64,000 bases of DNA from Cronobacter sakazakii (lineage in GTDB: Bacteria > Pseudomonadota > Gammaproteobacteria > Enterobacterales > Enterobacteriaceae), in NCBI RefSeq assembly GCF_000982825.1, contig NZ_CP011047.1, positions 1,116,001 to 1,180,000 of the forward strand. The letters run 5' to 3'. Shown one piece after another: positions 1 through 7,670 of the stretch (position 1 is the stretch's first letter; every line of letters starts with the position of its first letter). The notes under the pieces were generated by a model. The model saw only the letters and a list, made by a program, of their open reading frames with translations, had not been told where the DNA came from and did not search any database. Position numbers and translations under genes: made by a program.

Positions 1-5
1 GCATT

Positions 6-35
6 AAAAAGCCGCGCACTGCGCGGCTTTGTTGT
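6..35 (-). terminator. Rho-independent terminator of trmL
   Basis: An inverted repeat AGCCGCG-CACTG-CGCGGCT lies just past the trmL stop codon. Read on the minus strand it is followed by a run of T, as expected for an intrinsic terminator. The plus-strand side also carries TTTGTTGTTT, so it may work in both directions. Confidence 0.75.
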
Positions 36-50
36 TTCTGACGGTGGCGT

Positions 51-524
51 TTAGCTGCGCAACACCGCGCCTGGATAACCAAGCTGCCGCCAGGCCTCGT
101 ACACCACGACGGAAACCGCGTTGGAGAGGTTCATGCTGCGGCTGTCTGGCATCATCGGGATGCGGATCTTCTGCTCTTGTGGCAGTACGTCCAGAATTGA
201 GGCGGGCAGACCGCGGGTTTCCGGGCCAAACATCAGATAGTCGCCGTCCTGATAGCTGACCGCGCTGTGCGCGGGCGTGCCTTTGGTGGTGAGCGCAAAC
301 AGGCGCTGCGGCTTTTCCGCTTCCAGAAACGCGGCATAGTCGGCATGGCGCATCACGGCGGTAAATTCGTGGTAATCCAGCCCGGCGCGGCGCAGGCGCT
401 TATCATCCCAGGTAAAACCCATCGGCTCAATAATATGCAGGCGAAAGCCTGTATTAGCGCAAAGACGGATGATATTACCGGTGTTGGGCGGAATTTCAGG
501 TTCAAACAGGACGATATTCAGCAT
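51..524 (-). CDS. trmL: tRNA (cytidine(34)-2'-O)-methyltransferase TrmL
   Basis: TrmL methylates the 2'-OH of the wobble nucleotide (C34 or cmnm5U34) of two tRNA-Leu isoacceptors in the cytoplasm, using S-adenosylmethionine. The 157-residue length is typical of this single-domain SPOUT enzyme. The three trefoil-knot motifs are visible: PPNTGNIIRLCANTG near residues 12-26, LMFGPETRGLP near 97-107, and PDSRSMNLSNAVSVVVYEA near 125-143, which builds the knot and SAM pocket. It stands alone with its own terminator. In E. coli it lies near cysE-secB, whereas here it sits beside cpxA, so the surrounding order is rearranged. Confidence 0.96.
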   Translation of the reverse strand: MLNIVLFEPEIPPNTGNIIRLCANTGFRLHIIEPMGFTWDDKRLRRAGLDYHEFTAVMRHADYAAFLEAEKPQRLFALTTKGTPAHSAVSYQDGDYLMFGPETRGLPASILDVLPQEQKIRIPMMPDSRSMNLSNAVSVVVYEAWRQLGYPGAVLRS

Positions 525-600
525 ACGGCTCCCCTTGTGCAGAGGCGCGCAGAATAACAGAATTGCCGGTGGGTAAACACTGCGGACGCAGGATAAACCA

Positions 601-623
601 CGCCCTCCCGCAGGGGGAGGGCG
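601..623. repeat. GC-rich hairpin between trmL and cpxA
   Basis: CGCCCTCCC and GGGAGGGCG form a perfect stem around a short loop directly after the cpxA stop codon. There is no T-run, so it may be a weak terminator or an mRNA 3'-end stabiliser for cpxA. Confidence 0.5.
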
Positions 624-626
624 ACC

Positions 627-2000
627 TCAGGATCGGTGATAAAGCGGCAACCAGAGCGTCAGGCGCAAGCCGCCCAGCGGACTGTCGTCTGCCTTCACCC
701 AGCCGCGATGCTGCTGAACGGCGGTTTCTACGATAGCGAGGCCGAGACCCGTACCACCGGATTCGCGGTCGCGCGCCTCGTCAGTGCGATAGAACGGCCG
801 GAAAATCTGTTCCCGATCGGCCTGGCTGACGCCCGGACCGTCATCATCGACATTAATCGTAATCCCTTCTTTATCCACGGCAAAACTCACGGAAATCTTG
901 CTGTGCGAGTAGCGCAGCGCGTTGCGCACGATATTCTCCAGCGCGCTTTCCAGCGCGTTCGGGTTGCCATAAAGCAGCCACGGGCCAGGCGGATACGTCA
1001 CTTCAAATGATTTACCCATCTGCTCGGCTTCAAACGCGGCGTTATCAAGGACTTCGCCCCAGATCTGGTTCGCTTTCATGGTCTCGCTCACCAGCGCGTT
1101 TTTCTGCTGGTTACGCGACATCACCAGCAGATCGTTAATCATGCTGTCGAGCCGGTGCGCCTCGGTTTCGATGCGCTCAAGCTCTTTGCTCTCTCCGCTG
1201 CGGCGGCGCAGCAGCGCGGTGCCCAGTTGCAGACGCGTAAGCGGCGTGCGCAGTTCGTGGGAGATATCAGAGAGCAGTCGTTGCTGGGTCGTCATCATGC
1301 GCTCCAGCGCCGTCACCATCTGGTTAAAACTCGCGCCTGCGGCGATAAACTCCTGCGGCCCGGCTTCCAGTTCCGGGTGCTGGCGCAGGTTGCCCTGAGC
1401 CACTTCATCGGCGGCGTTTTTAAGCTTACGTGCCGGGCGCGCCAGGCTCCACGCCAGCCACAGCAGCAGCGGCGAGCTGACCAGCATTGTGACGATCAGC
1501 AGTAGCAGCGGGCGGTCGAACAGCAGGTTGATAAAATCGGACTGCGAATTGCTCGCCGGGCGGATCAGGTACAACTGGTAATTATCTTCGCCGTCGCGCA
1601 CGGAAAACGGCCCGACCAGCTCCACGCGGCCATATTTTTTCTTCTGCGGATGATCGGAGTTATCAGACTGACCGATAAAGTTGCGAATGATCTGCATTTC
1701 ATTGCGCTCAGCGCCGATCACGCGCCCTTCGCTGGTAACCAGCAGCAGCCGCTGCCCCGGCGGCGCCCACTTGTCGATAGCGCGGAACAGCCGCCGCCAC
1801 CACATCAGATCGTTGGGCGGGTCGCCCGCCAGCTCAGCCTCGACGTGCTGCTCAATCATCGTGCCCTGACGCTGCTCGCTCTCCAGCAGTTCCGTCATCT
1901 GACGACTGTCGAGCTTAGGCAGCATCAGCACCAGCATTAATACCAGCGCCAGCGTCAGCCAGAAAATGGCGAAGATGCGGGCGGTAAGGCTGCCTATCAT
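627..2000 (-). CDS. cpxA: Envelope-stress sensor histidine kinase CpxA
   Basis: CpxA is the inner-membrane kinase/phosphatase that detects misfolded envelope proteins and phosphorylates CpxR. The 457-residue length equals the family norm. A transmembrane segment lies near residues 8-27, a periplasmic sensor domain near 30-163 and a second transmembrane segment near 164-184. A HAMP linker and the DHp domain follow, with phospho-acceptor His248 in DISHELRTP. The C-terminal ATPase has its N box (NALRYS) and a G box (GTGLGLAIV). It overlaps cpxR by four bases (ATGA), which indicates translational coupling in a cpxRA operon. Confidence 0.98.
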   Translation of the reverse strand: MIGSLTARIFAIFWLTLALVLMLVLMLPKLDSRQMTELLESEQRQGTMIEQHVEAELAGDPPNDLMWWRRLFRAIDKWAPPGQRLLLVTSEGRVIGAERNEMQIIRNFIGQSDNSDHPQKKKYGRVELVGPFSVRDGEDNYQLYLIRPASNSQSDFINLLFDRPLLLLIVTMLVSSPLLLWLAWSLARPARKLKNAADEVAQGNLRQHPELEAGPQEFIAAGASFNQMVTALERMMTTQQRLLSDISHELRTPLTRLQLGTALLRRRSGESKELERIETEAHRLDSMINDLLVMSRNQQKNALVSETMKANQIWGEVLDNAAFEAEQMGKSFEVTYPPGPWLLYGNPNALESALENIVRNALRYSHSKISVSFAVDKEGITINVDDDGPGVSQADREQIFRPFYRTDEARDRESGGTGLGLAIVETAVQQHRGWVKADDSPLGGLRLTLWLPLYHRS

Positions 2001-2695
2001 GAAGCGGAAACCATCAGATAGCCGCGTCCGCGCAGGGTTTTAAACCACGGGTGGCCGTCTTTGCGCTCCGGCAATTTACGACGCAGGTTAGAAATGTGCA
2101 TGTCGATCGCGCGATCGAACGGCGTAAGGCGTTTGCCGAGCACTTCCTGGCTTAAATGTTCGCGCGATACCACCTGGCCCAGATGCTGCGCGAGCAAATA
2201 GAGCAGGGTGAATTCGGTACCGGTGAGTTCCAGCGTTTGGCCATCGAAGCTCGCTTCCTGGCGGCCCGGGTTTAAGCAGAGCGCGTCCACTTCCAGCGTT
2301 GGCGAGCCGTTATCGCTGTTCTGCTGCTGTTCGCTCCAGTGCGAGCGGCGCAAAATGGCGCGAATACGGGCCACGAGTTCGCGGTCGTTAAACGGTTTTG
2401 GCAGGTAATCATCCGCGCCCAGCTCAAGGCCGAGTACGCGATCCAGCTCGCTGCCGCGCGCGGTCAACATAATGACGGGTGTCTGGTGTGTCTGGCGAAG
2501 CTCTTTCAAAGTATCAATGCCGTTTTTCTTCGGCATCATCACGTCGAGCAAAAGCAGGTCGATGCTGTCATCCAGGAGGTCAAGCGCCTGTTCGCCATCA
2601 TGGGCTACGAGGACGTTAAACCCTTCCATGTCGAGCAATTCCTTTAACAGGGACGTCAGCTCGCGGTCATCATCAACTAACAGGATTTTATTCAT
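1997..2695 (-). CDS. cpxR: Envelope-stress response regulator CpxR
   Basis: CpxR is the OmpR-family transcription factor phosphorylated by CpxA. It activates envelope folding and proteolysis genes, including the divergent cpxP. The receiver domain covers about residues 1-120, with acidic pocket residues D8, D9 and phospho-acceptor D51 (LLLLDVMMP) and the switch Lys in LPKPFNDREL. A winged-helix DNA-binding domain fills about 130-230 and ends in LRRKLP and LRGRGYLM. At 232 residues it is full length. A tandem TTTAC CpxR box lies in the cpxR-cpxP spacer, consistent with autoregulation. Confidence 0.98.
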   Translation of the reverse strand: MNKILLVDDDRELTSLLKELLDMEGFNVLVAHDGEQALDLLDDSIDLLLLDVMMPKKNGIDTLKELRQTHQTPVIMLTARGSELDRVLGLELGADDYLPKPFNDRELVARIRAILRRSHWSEQQQNSDNGSPTLEVDALCLNPGRQEASFDGQTLELTGTEFTLLYLLAQHLGQVVSREHLSQEVLGKRLTPFDRAIDMHISNLRRKLPERKDGHPWFKTLRGRGYLMVSAS

Positions 2696-2748
2696 TTTCA
2701 GTACCTCCGAGGCAGAAATTACGTCATCAAGGCGCGCTAATCCATGAC

Positions 2749-2763
2749 TTTACGTTGTTTTAC
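2749..2763 (-). promoter_or_regulatory. CpxR box between cpxR and cpxP
   Basis: The plus strand reads TTTAC-GTTGT-TTTAC, so the minus strand is GTAAA-N5-GTAAA, an exact match to the CpxR consensus. It lies between the divergent cpxRA and cpxP genes, where autoregulation and cpxP induction would act. Confidence 0.85.
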
Positions 2764-2840
2764 ACCCCCTGACGCATGTTTGCAGCCCGAATCGTAGACT
2801 GGATTTCGTTGAACCGCAGCACATAAGTTTCCAGGAGTCA

Positions 2841-3353
2841 GTGATGCGCAAAGTTACCGCCGCCGTCATGGCCTCAACGCTGGCTGTCGGTGCGTTAACC
2901 AGCCAGGCAGCATCGCTCCCGACGGACGAAAGCTGGCATCCGGCGGACATGCTGACGCAGCGCAACAGTGTGCAGAGCCATATGTTTGATGGTATTAACT
3001 TAACAGAGCATCAGCGCCAGCAAATGCGCGATTTGATGCAGCGAGCGCGGCATGAGCAGCCCCCTGTTAATGTTAGCGAAATGGAGGCCATGCACAGGCT
3101 GGTCACCGCAGAAAATTTTGATGAAAACGCTGTGCGCGCTCAGGCGGAAAAAATGGCCCAGGAGCAAGTGGCTCGTCAGGTCGAAATGGCGAAGGTAAGA
3201 AACCAGATGTATCGCCTCTTAACGCCCGAGCAGCAAGCGGTTTTGAACAAGAAACATCAGCAACGCATGGAACAGTTCCGTGAGGTTGCGCAGATGCAGC
3301 GCCAGTCCGCGCTGCCGCTTTTAAGTAGCAGTACCCGTAGTAGTAACCAGTAA
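2841..3353 (+). CDS. cpxP: Periplasmic stress adaptor and Cpx inhibitor CpxP
   Basis: CpxP is a small periplasmic helical protein that damps CpxA and escorts misfolded proteins to DegP. It has an N-terminal signal peptide (MRKVTAAVMASTLAVGALT, cleavage probably after SQA). Two LTxxQ-type motifs are visible: LTEHQRQQMRDLM near residue 53 and LTPEQQAVLNK near 130, the hallmark of the CpxP/Spy fold. Its 170 residues match the family. It is divergent from cpxRA across a spacer carrying a CpxR box and ends in a strong terminator. Confidence 0.95.
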   Translation: MMRKVTAAVMASTLAVGALTSQAASLPTDESWHPADMLTQRNSVQSHMFDGINLTEHQRQQMRDLMQRARHEQPPVNVSEMEAMHRLVTAENFDENAVRAQAEKMAQEQVARQVEMAKVRNQMYRLLTPEQQAVLNKKHQQRMEQFREVAQMQRQSALPLLSSSTRSSNQ

Positions 3354-3392
3354 CAACCCTGTTTTCCTTGCCATAGACACCATCCCTGTCTT

Positions 3393-3419
3393 CCCCCACA
3401 TGATGTGGGGGTTTTTTTT
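3393..3419 (+). terminator. Intrinsic terminator of cpxP
   Basis: CCCCCACA-TGA-TGTGGGGG is followed by eight T. It is about 40 bases past the cpxP stop. Confidence 0.92.
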
Positions 3420-3530
3420 GCCCTTTTTTCACGGTGCTGTAACGTTCACTGCCTTCATGCGTCAGACGAATTTCATCAAACTCCAGCGAACGGTTAGTTA
3501 TACTGGCAACATGCCTTCGCAGGAGTCATT

Positions 3531-4433
3531 ATGAATCATGATTATGGCCGTCTGGTGAGCCGGGCGGCGCTGGCCGCAACGCTTGTGGCAACATTACTGC
3601 TTATCATTAAAATTTTCGCCTGGTGGTATACCGGCTCTGTCAGCATTCTTGCCGCTCTGGTGGATTCGCTGGTGGATATCGCCGCGTCGCTGACCAATCT
3701 TTTAGTGGTGCGCTATTCGCTTCAGCCTGCCGATGAAGAACACACGTTTGGTCACGGAAAAGCGGAATCGCTGGCGGCGCTCGCGCAAAGCATGTTTATT
3801 TCCGGCTCGGCGCTGTTTCTTTTCCTGACCGGCATTCAGCATCTGATTACGCCGGAGCCGATGCGTGCGCCGCTGGTCGGCATTGTCGTGACGGTGGCCG
3901 CGCTTATTACCACGCTGATGTTAGTCACATTTCAGCGCTGGGTGGTGCGTAAAACCCGCAGCCAGGCGGTGCGGGCGGATATGCTTCATTATCAGTCTGA
4001 TGTTATGATGAACGGCGCTATTCTGGTGGCGCTGGCCCTCTCCTGGTATGGCCTGCACCGCGCCGACGCGCTGTTCGCGCTCGGGATTGGCGTCTGGATT
4101 TTATATAGTGCGTTACGGATGGGCTATGAAGCGATACAGTCGCTGCTCGACCGGGCTCTCCCCGATGACGAGCGACAGGCCATAGTCGACATTGTCGCCG
4201 CCTGGCCCGGCGTTCGTGGCGCACACGATCTGCGCACGCGGCAGTCAGGGCCGACCCGCTTTATCCAGCTTCATCTTGAAATGGAAGACAACCTGCCGCT
4301 GGTTCAGGCGCATCTTATCGCCGAACAGGTGGAGCAGGCGATCCTGTCCCGGTTTCCGGGGTCGGACGTCATTATTCATCAGGACCCATGCTCAGTCGTT
4401 CCGCGTTTCCAGCAAGGGCAATTTGAGCACTAA
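3531..4433 (+). CDS. fieF: Cation-efflux pump FieF (YiiP)
   Basis: FieF is a homodimeric cation diffusion facilitator of the inner membrane that exports Fe2+ and Zn2+ in exchange for protons. The 300-residue length equals the E. coli protein. Six transmembrane helices precede a cytoplasmic metal-binding domain at about residues 210-290. Transport-site residues D45 and D49 (AALVDSLVDIAA) and the HYQSD pair on the fifth helix are conserved. The start has a good AGGAG site. cpxP-fieF-pfkA-sbp-cdh is the same order as in E. coli. Confidence 0.97.
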   Translation: MNHDYGRLVSRAALAATLVATLLLIIKIFAWWYTGSVSILAALVDSLVDIAASLTNLLVVRYSLQPADEEHTFGHGKAESLAALAQSMFISGSALFLFLTGIQHLITPEPMRAPLVGIVVTVAALITTLMLVTFQRWVVRKTRSQAVRADMLHYQSDVMMNGAILVALALSWYGLHRADALFALGIGVWILYSALRMGYEAIQSLLDRALPDDERQAIVDIVAAWPGVRGAHDLRTRQSGPTRFIQLHLEMEDNLPLVQAHLIAEQVEQAILSRFPGSDVIIHQDPCSVVPRFQQGQFEH

Positions 4434-4499
4434 GCATTCGTTGTAAAGGCGTGGTTCGGTCAGGCATTTTTTGTATATATCACCCCCACGCGGGCTGAC

Positions 4500-4533
4500 C
4501 TGAATCAATTCAGCAGGAAGCTGTTGATATACT
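4500..4533 (+). promoter_or_regulatory. Cra-type operator and -10 of the pfkA promoter
   Basis: CTGAATCAATTCAG (4500-4513) is a perfect 14-bp palindrome resembling the Cra (FruR) recognition sequence. It overlaps the expected -35 position of a promoter whose -10 would be TATACT (4528-4533). Cra is known to repress pfkA in E. coli; binding here is inferred. Confidence 0.65.
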
Positions 4534-4622
4534 ATTTGCAGCAATAGTCGATCACCTGTCGCGCTTGCGCAGGCGGTTTCCGGCGAAAGTATTCCTTTTG
4601 CATTCTACGTTCAGAGGTAGTC

Positions 4623-5585
4623 ATGATTAAGAAAATCGGTGTGTTGACGAGTGGCGGTGATGCGCCAGGCATGAACGCCGCCATCCGCGGTGTTGTCCGC
4701 GCGGCGCTGACGGAAGGTCTGGAAGTGTTCGGCGTTTACGACGGCTATCTTGGCCTGTATGAAGACCGCATGATCCAGCTCGACCGCTACAGCGTTTCCG
4801 ACATGATCAACCGCGGCGGCACCTTCCTCGGTTCCGCGCGCTTCCCGGAATTCCGCGAAGAACATATCCGTGCCGTGGCTATCGAGAACATGAAGAAACG
4901 CGGTATCGACGCGCTGGTGGTCATCGGCGGCGACGGCTCCTACATGGGTGCTAAACGCCTGACCGAAATGGGCTTCCCGTGCATCGGCCTGCCGGGCACC
5001 ATCGATAACGACGTCGCAGGCACCGATTACACCATCGGTTACTTCACCGCGCTGCACACCGTGGTTGAGGCGATTGACCGTCTGCGCGACACCTCTTCTT
5101 CCCACCAGCGTATTTCCATTGTGGAAGTGATGGGTCGTTACTGCGGCGACCTGACCCTGGCGGCGGCCATCGCAGGCGGTTGCGAATTTATCGTTCTGCC
5201 GGAAGTGGAGTTCAACCGCGAAGATCTGGTGGCAGAAATCAAAGCCGGCATCGCGAAAGGTAAAAAACACGCTATTGTTGCGATCACCGAGCACATCTGC
5301 GACATCGACGAGCTGGCGAAATACATCGAAACCGAAACCAAACGCGAAACCCGCGCGACGGTGCTCGGCCATATCCAGCGCGGCGGCTCGCCGGTGCCTT
5401 ATGACCGTATCCTGGCATCCCGTATGGGCGCTTATGCCATCGAACTGCTGCTGCAGGGCCACGGCGGCCGTTGCGTCGGCATCCAGAACGAAAAAATGGT
5501 GCATCACGACATCATCGACGCTATCGAAAACATGAAGCGTCCGTTCAAAGGCGACTGGCTGGAGTGCGCGAAAAAGCTCTACTAA
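4623..5585 (+). CDS. pfkA: ATP-dependent 6-phosphofructokinase I
   Basis: PfkA commits fructose 6-phosphate to glycolysis by ATP-dependent phosphorylation in the cytoplasm. It acts as an allosteric homotetramer, activated by ADP and inhibited by phosphoenolpyruvate. The 320-residue length is exact for the family. The ATP-site GGDAPGMN lies at residues 11-18, GGDGS near 102-106 and the catalytic loop PGTIDNDVAGTD holds the base Asp. MGRYCGDLTL and HIQRGGSP also match. A Cra-like operator lies upstream and a hairpin terminator downstream. Confidence 0.98.
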   Translation: MIKKIGVLTSGGDAPGMNAAIRGVVRAALTEGLEVFGVYDGYLGLYEDRMIQLDRYSVSDMINRGGTFLGSARFPEFREEHIRAVAIENMKKRGIDALVVIGGDGSYMGAKRLTEMGFPCIGLPGTIDNDVAGTDYTIGYFTALHTVVEAIDRLRDTSSSHQRISIVEVMGRYCGDLTLAAAIAGGCEFIVLPEVEFNREDLVAEIKAGIAKGKKHAIVAITEHICDIDELAKYIETETKRETRATVLGHIQRGGSPVPYDRILASRMGAYAIELLLQGHGGRCVGIQNEKMVHHDIIDAIENMKRPFKGDWLECAKKLY

Positions 5586-5596
5586 GCCTCTCGGTA

Positions 5597-5632
5597 AACG
5601 CCCGGTATGCTAATGCGCCCGGGCGTTGTTTT
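5597..5632 (+). terminator. Intrinsic terminator of pfkA
   Basis: AACGCCCGG and CCGGGCGTT form a 9-bp stem followed by a T-rich stretch (GTTTTACT), about ten bases past the pfkA stop. Confidence 0.75.
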
Positions 5633-5750
5633 ACTCTGCGTTATTCCCCAAAGTTATAGCCAATTTTTTTTTATTCTTTAGTCCGCGCCGCGCTTTCTGG
5701 CACGCTGCTTTTATCGAAATTCACATCTGAAAATTTAAAGAGAGCGTGCG

Positions 5751-6740
5751 ATGAACAAGTGGGGCGTGGGCATTACTTTACTGTTGGCTTCGGCAAGCGT
5801 ACTGGCGAAAGACGTGCAGTTGTTAAACGTCTCTTACGATCCGACGCGCGAATTCTATGAGCAGTACAACAAAGCGTTCAGCGCGCACTGGAAAAAAGAG
5901 ACCGGCGATAATGTCGTGGTCCGCCAGTCGCATGGCGGCTCCGGCAAGCAGGCGACTTCGGTCATTAACGGTATCAAGGCGGATGTCGTGACGCTGGCGC
6001 TGGCCTATGACGTGGACGCGATCGCCGAGCGCGGTCGCATTGATAAAAACTGGATCAAACGCCTGCCGGATAACTCCGCGCCGTACACCTCCACCATCGT
6101 GTTCCTCGTTCGCAAAGGCAATCCGAAGCAAATCAAAGACTGGAACGATCTGGTGAAGCCGGGCGTGTCGGTCATCACGCCGAACCCGAAAAGCTCCGGC
6201 GGCGCGCGCTGGAACTATCTGGCGGCCTGGGGTTACGCGCTGCATCACAACAACGGCGATCAGGCCAAAGCTCAGGAATTCGTCAAGGCGCTGTATAAAA
6301 ACGTCGAAGTGCTCGATTCCGGCGCACGCGGCGCGACTAACACCTTTGTTGAGCGCGGCATCGGCGATGTGCTGATCGCCTGGGAAAATGAGGCGCTGCT
6401 GGCCGCCAATGAGCTTGGCAAAGACAAATTTGAAATCGTGACGCCGAGTGAATCTATCCTCGCCGAGCCGACTGTTTCGGTCGTCGATAAAGTGGCGCAG
6501 GAGAAGGGCACCCAGGCGGTGGCGGAAGCCTACCTGAAATACCTCTACTCGCCGGAAGGCCAGGAGATCGCCGCGAAAAACTTCTATCGCCCGCGCGATG
6601 CGCAAGTCGCCGCGAAATATGAAAGCACCTTCCCGAAACTGAAACTGTTCACCATTGATGACGTATTCGGCGGCTGGACCAAAGCGCAGCAAACGCACTT
6701 TGCGAACGGCGGCACGTTCGATCAGATAAGCCAGCGTTAA
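5751..6740 (+). CDS. sbp: Sulfate-binding periplasmic protein Sbp
   Basis: Sbp is the high-affinity periplasmic sulfate receptor that feeds the CysTWA ABC importer. The protein is 329 residues, the same as E. coli Sbp. A signal peptide is clear (MNKWGVGITLLLASASVLAK). Family motifs include LLNVSYDPTREFY near residues 24-36, SHGGSGKQ near 60, and GARGATNTFVERGIGDVLIAWE near 195-216. The transporter genes are not in this window, so Sbp must act with a cys operon elsewhere. It ends in a hairpin terminator. Confidence 0.97.
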   Translation: MNKWGVGITLLLASASVLAKDVQLLNVSYDPTREFYEQYNKAFSAHWKKETGDNVVVRQSHGGSGKQATSVINGIKADVVTLALAYDVDAIAERGRIDKNWIKRLPDNSAPYTSTIVFLVRKGNPKQIKDWNDLVKPGVSVITPNPKSSGGARWNYLAAWGYALHHNNGDQAKAQEFVKALYKNVEVLDSGARGATNTFVERGIGDVLIAWENEALLAANELGKDKFEIVTPSESILAEPTVSVVDKVAQEKGTQAVAEAYLKYLYSPEGQEIAAKNFYRPRDAQVAAKYESTFPKLKLFTIDDVFGGWTKAQQTHFANGGTFDQISQR

Positions 6741-6747
6741 ATACCCC

Positions 6748-6775
6748 GGCCACACGGATGTGGCCAGCTTTCCTC
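6748..6775 (+). terminator. Probable terminator of sbp
   Basis: GGCCACA-CGGA-TGTGGCC is followed by AGCTTTCCT, just after the sbp stop. The T-run is short. Confidence 0.6.
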
Positions 6776-6844
6776 CGTAATAAACCCCCGCTTCGTCCCG
6801 TTTTACGCTACCCTTTGCGTTTTCAGCGTTAACAGGGGAGACGC

Positions 6845-7612
6845 ATGAAACGAGCGCTATTGATCACCGTCGCGCTTATCGCAGTACTGGCATTAACCAC
6901 GCTGGTGGCGTGGCGATATCTCTTTCCACACGATCCGGACGCGTTAAGACACATCGTTATGCAGCAGTGTCTGCCCGGCGAGCGCGAGCGCCAGGATCCG
7001 GCCCCTTGCGCCCAGGTCAATCTCCCGGCGGTTTATGTCGTCCTGAAAGATATCAACGGCCCGCTGCAATATCTGCTGATGCCGACGTGGAAAATCAACG
7101 GCATCGAAAGCCCGCTCCTGCTTTCCGATAACACGCCCAACTTTTTCTGGCAGGCATGGCAGGCGCGTCGCTGGATGAGCGAAAAACGCGGTAGCCCGGT
7201 GCCCGACAGCGCGGTTTCACTGACCATCAACTCCAGGATGGGCCGCTCCCAGAATCATTTTCACATCCATATTTCCTGCCTGCGCCCGGATGTACGCGCG
7301 CAGCTTGATGCCGCGATGAACGCCATCGGCAGCCGCTGGCAGCCGTTTCCGGGCAGTCTGCGCGGTCACGACTATTTAGCGCGCCGTGTTTCCGGCGAAG
7401 AGCTGTCACGCCGCTCGCCATTCATGATGCTGGCGGAAGAGGTGCCGCAAGCGCGTGAGCACATGGGGCGCTATTCGCTGGCGCTGGCACCGCTCAAGGA
7501 TGGCTCGTTTGTCCTGCTCGCCACGCAGCGTCAGTTATTGCAATTCAATCTGGCGCACAGCGAAGAGCTTCAGGATCACGACTGCGCGCTGCTTCACGAA
7601 GGCACGTCATAA
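6845..7612 (+). CDS. cdh: CDP-diacylglycerol pyrophosphatase Cdh
   Basis: Cdh hydrolyses CDP-diacylglycerol to CMP and phosphatidate at the inner membrane. The family has a single N-terminal hydrophobic anchor, here residues 4-23 (ALLITVALIAVLALTTLVAW), and a HIT-superfamily catalytic fold. The active-site histidine triad is seen as NHFHIHIS near residues 138-145. The 255 residues compare with about 251 in E. coli. It follows sbp as in E. coli, but tpiA, which follows there, is replaced by an SLC13 permease. Confidence 0.93.
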   Translation: MKRALLITVALIAVLALTTLVAWRYLFPHDPDALRHIVMQQCLPGERERQDPAPCAQVNLPAVYVVLKDINGPLQYLLMPTWKINGIESPLLLSDNTPNFFWQAWQARRWMSEKRGSPVPDSAVSLTINSRMGRSQNHFHIHISCLRPDVRAQLDAAMNAIGSRWQPFPGSLRGHDYLARRVSGEELSRRSPFMMLAEEVPQAREHMGRYSLALAPLKDGSFVLLATQRQLLQFNLAHSEELQDHDCALLHEGTS

Positions 7613-7670
7613 CATTTACTTAACGGCAGGTGCGCCGTAGACTTGCTGAAAATTTCATCAGGAGACAGGT

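Noticed and set aside
601..623. A strong terminator after cpxA
   Set aside because: The stem is perfect but no T-run follows, so I list it only as a hairpin.
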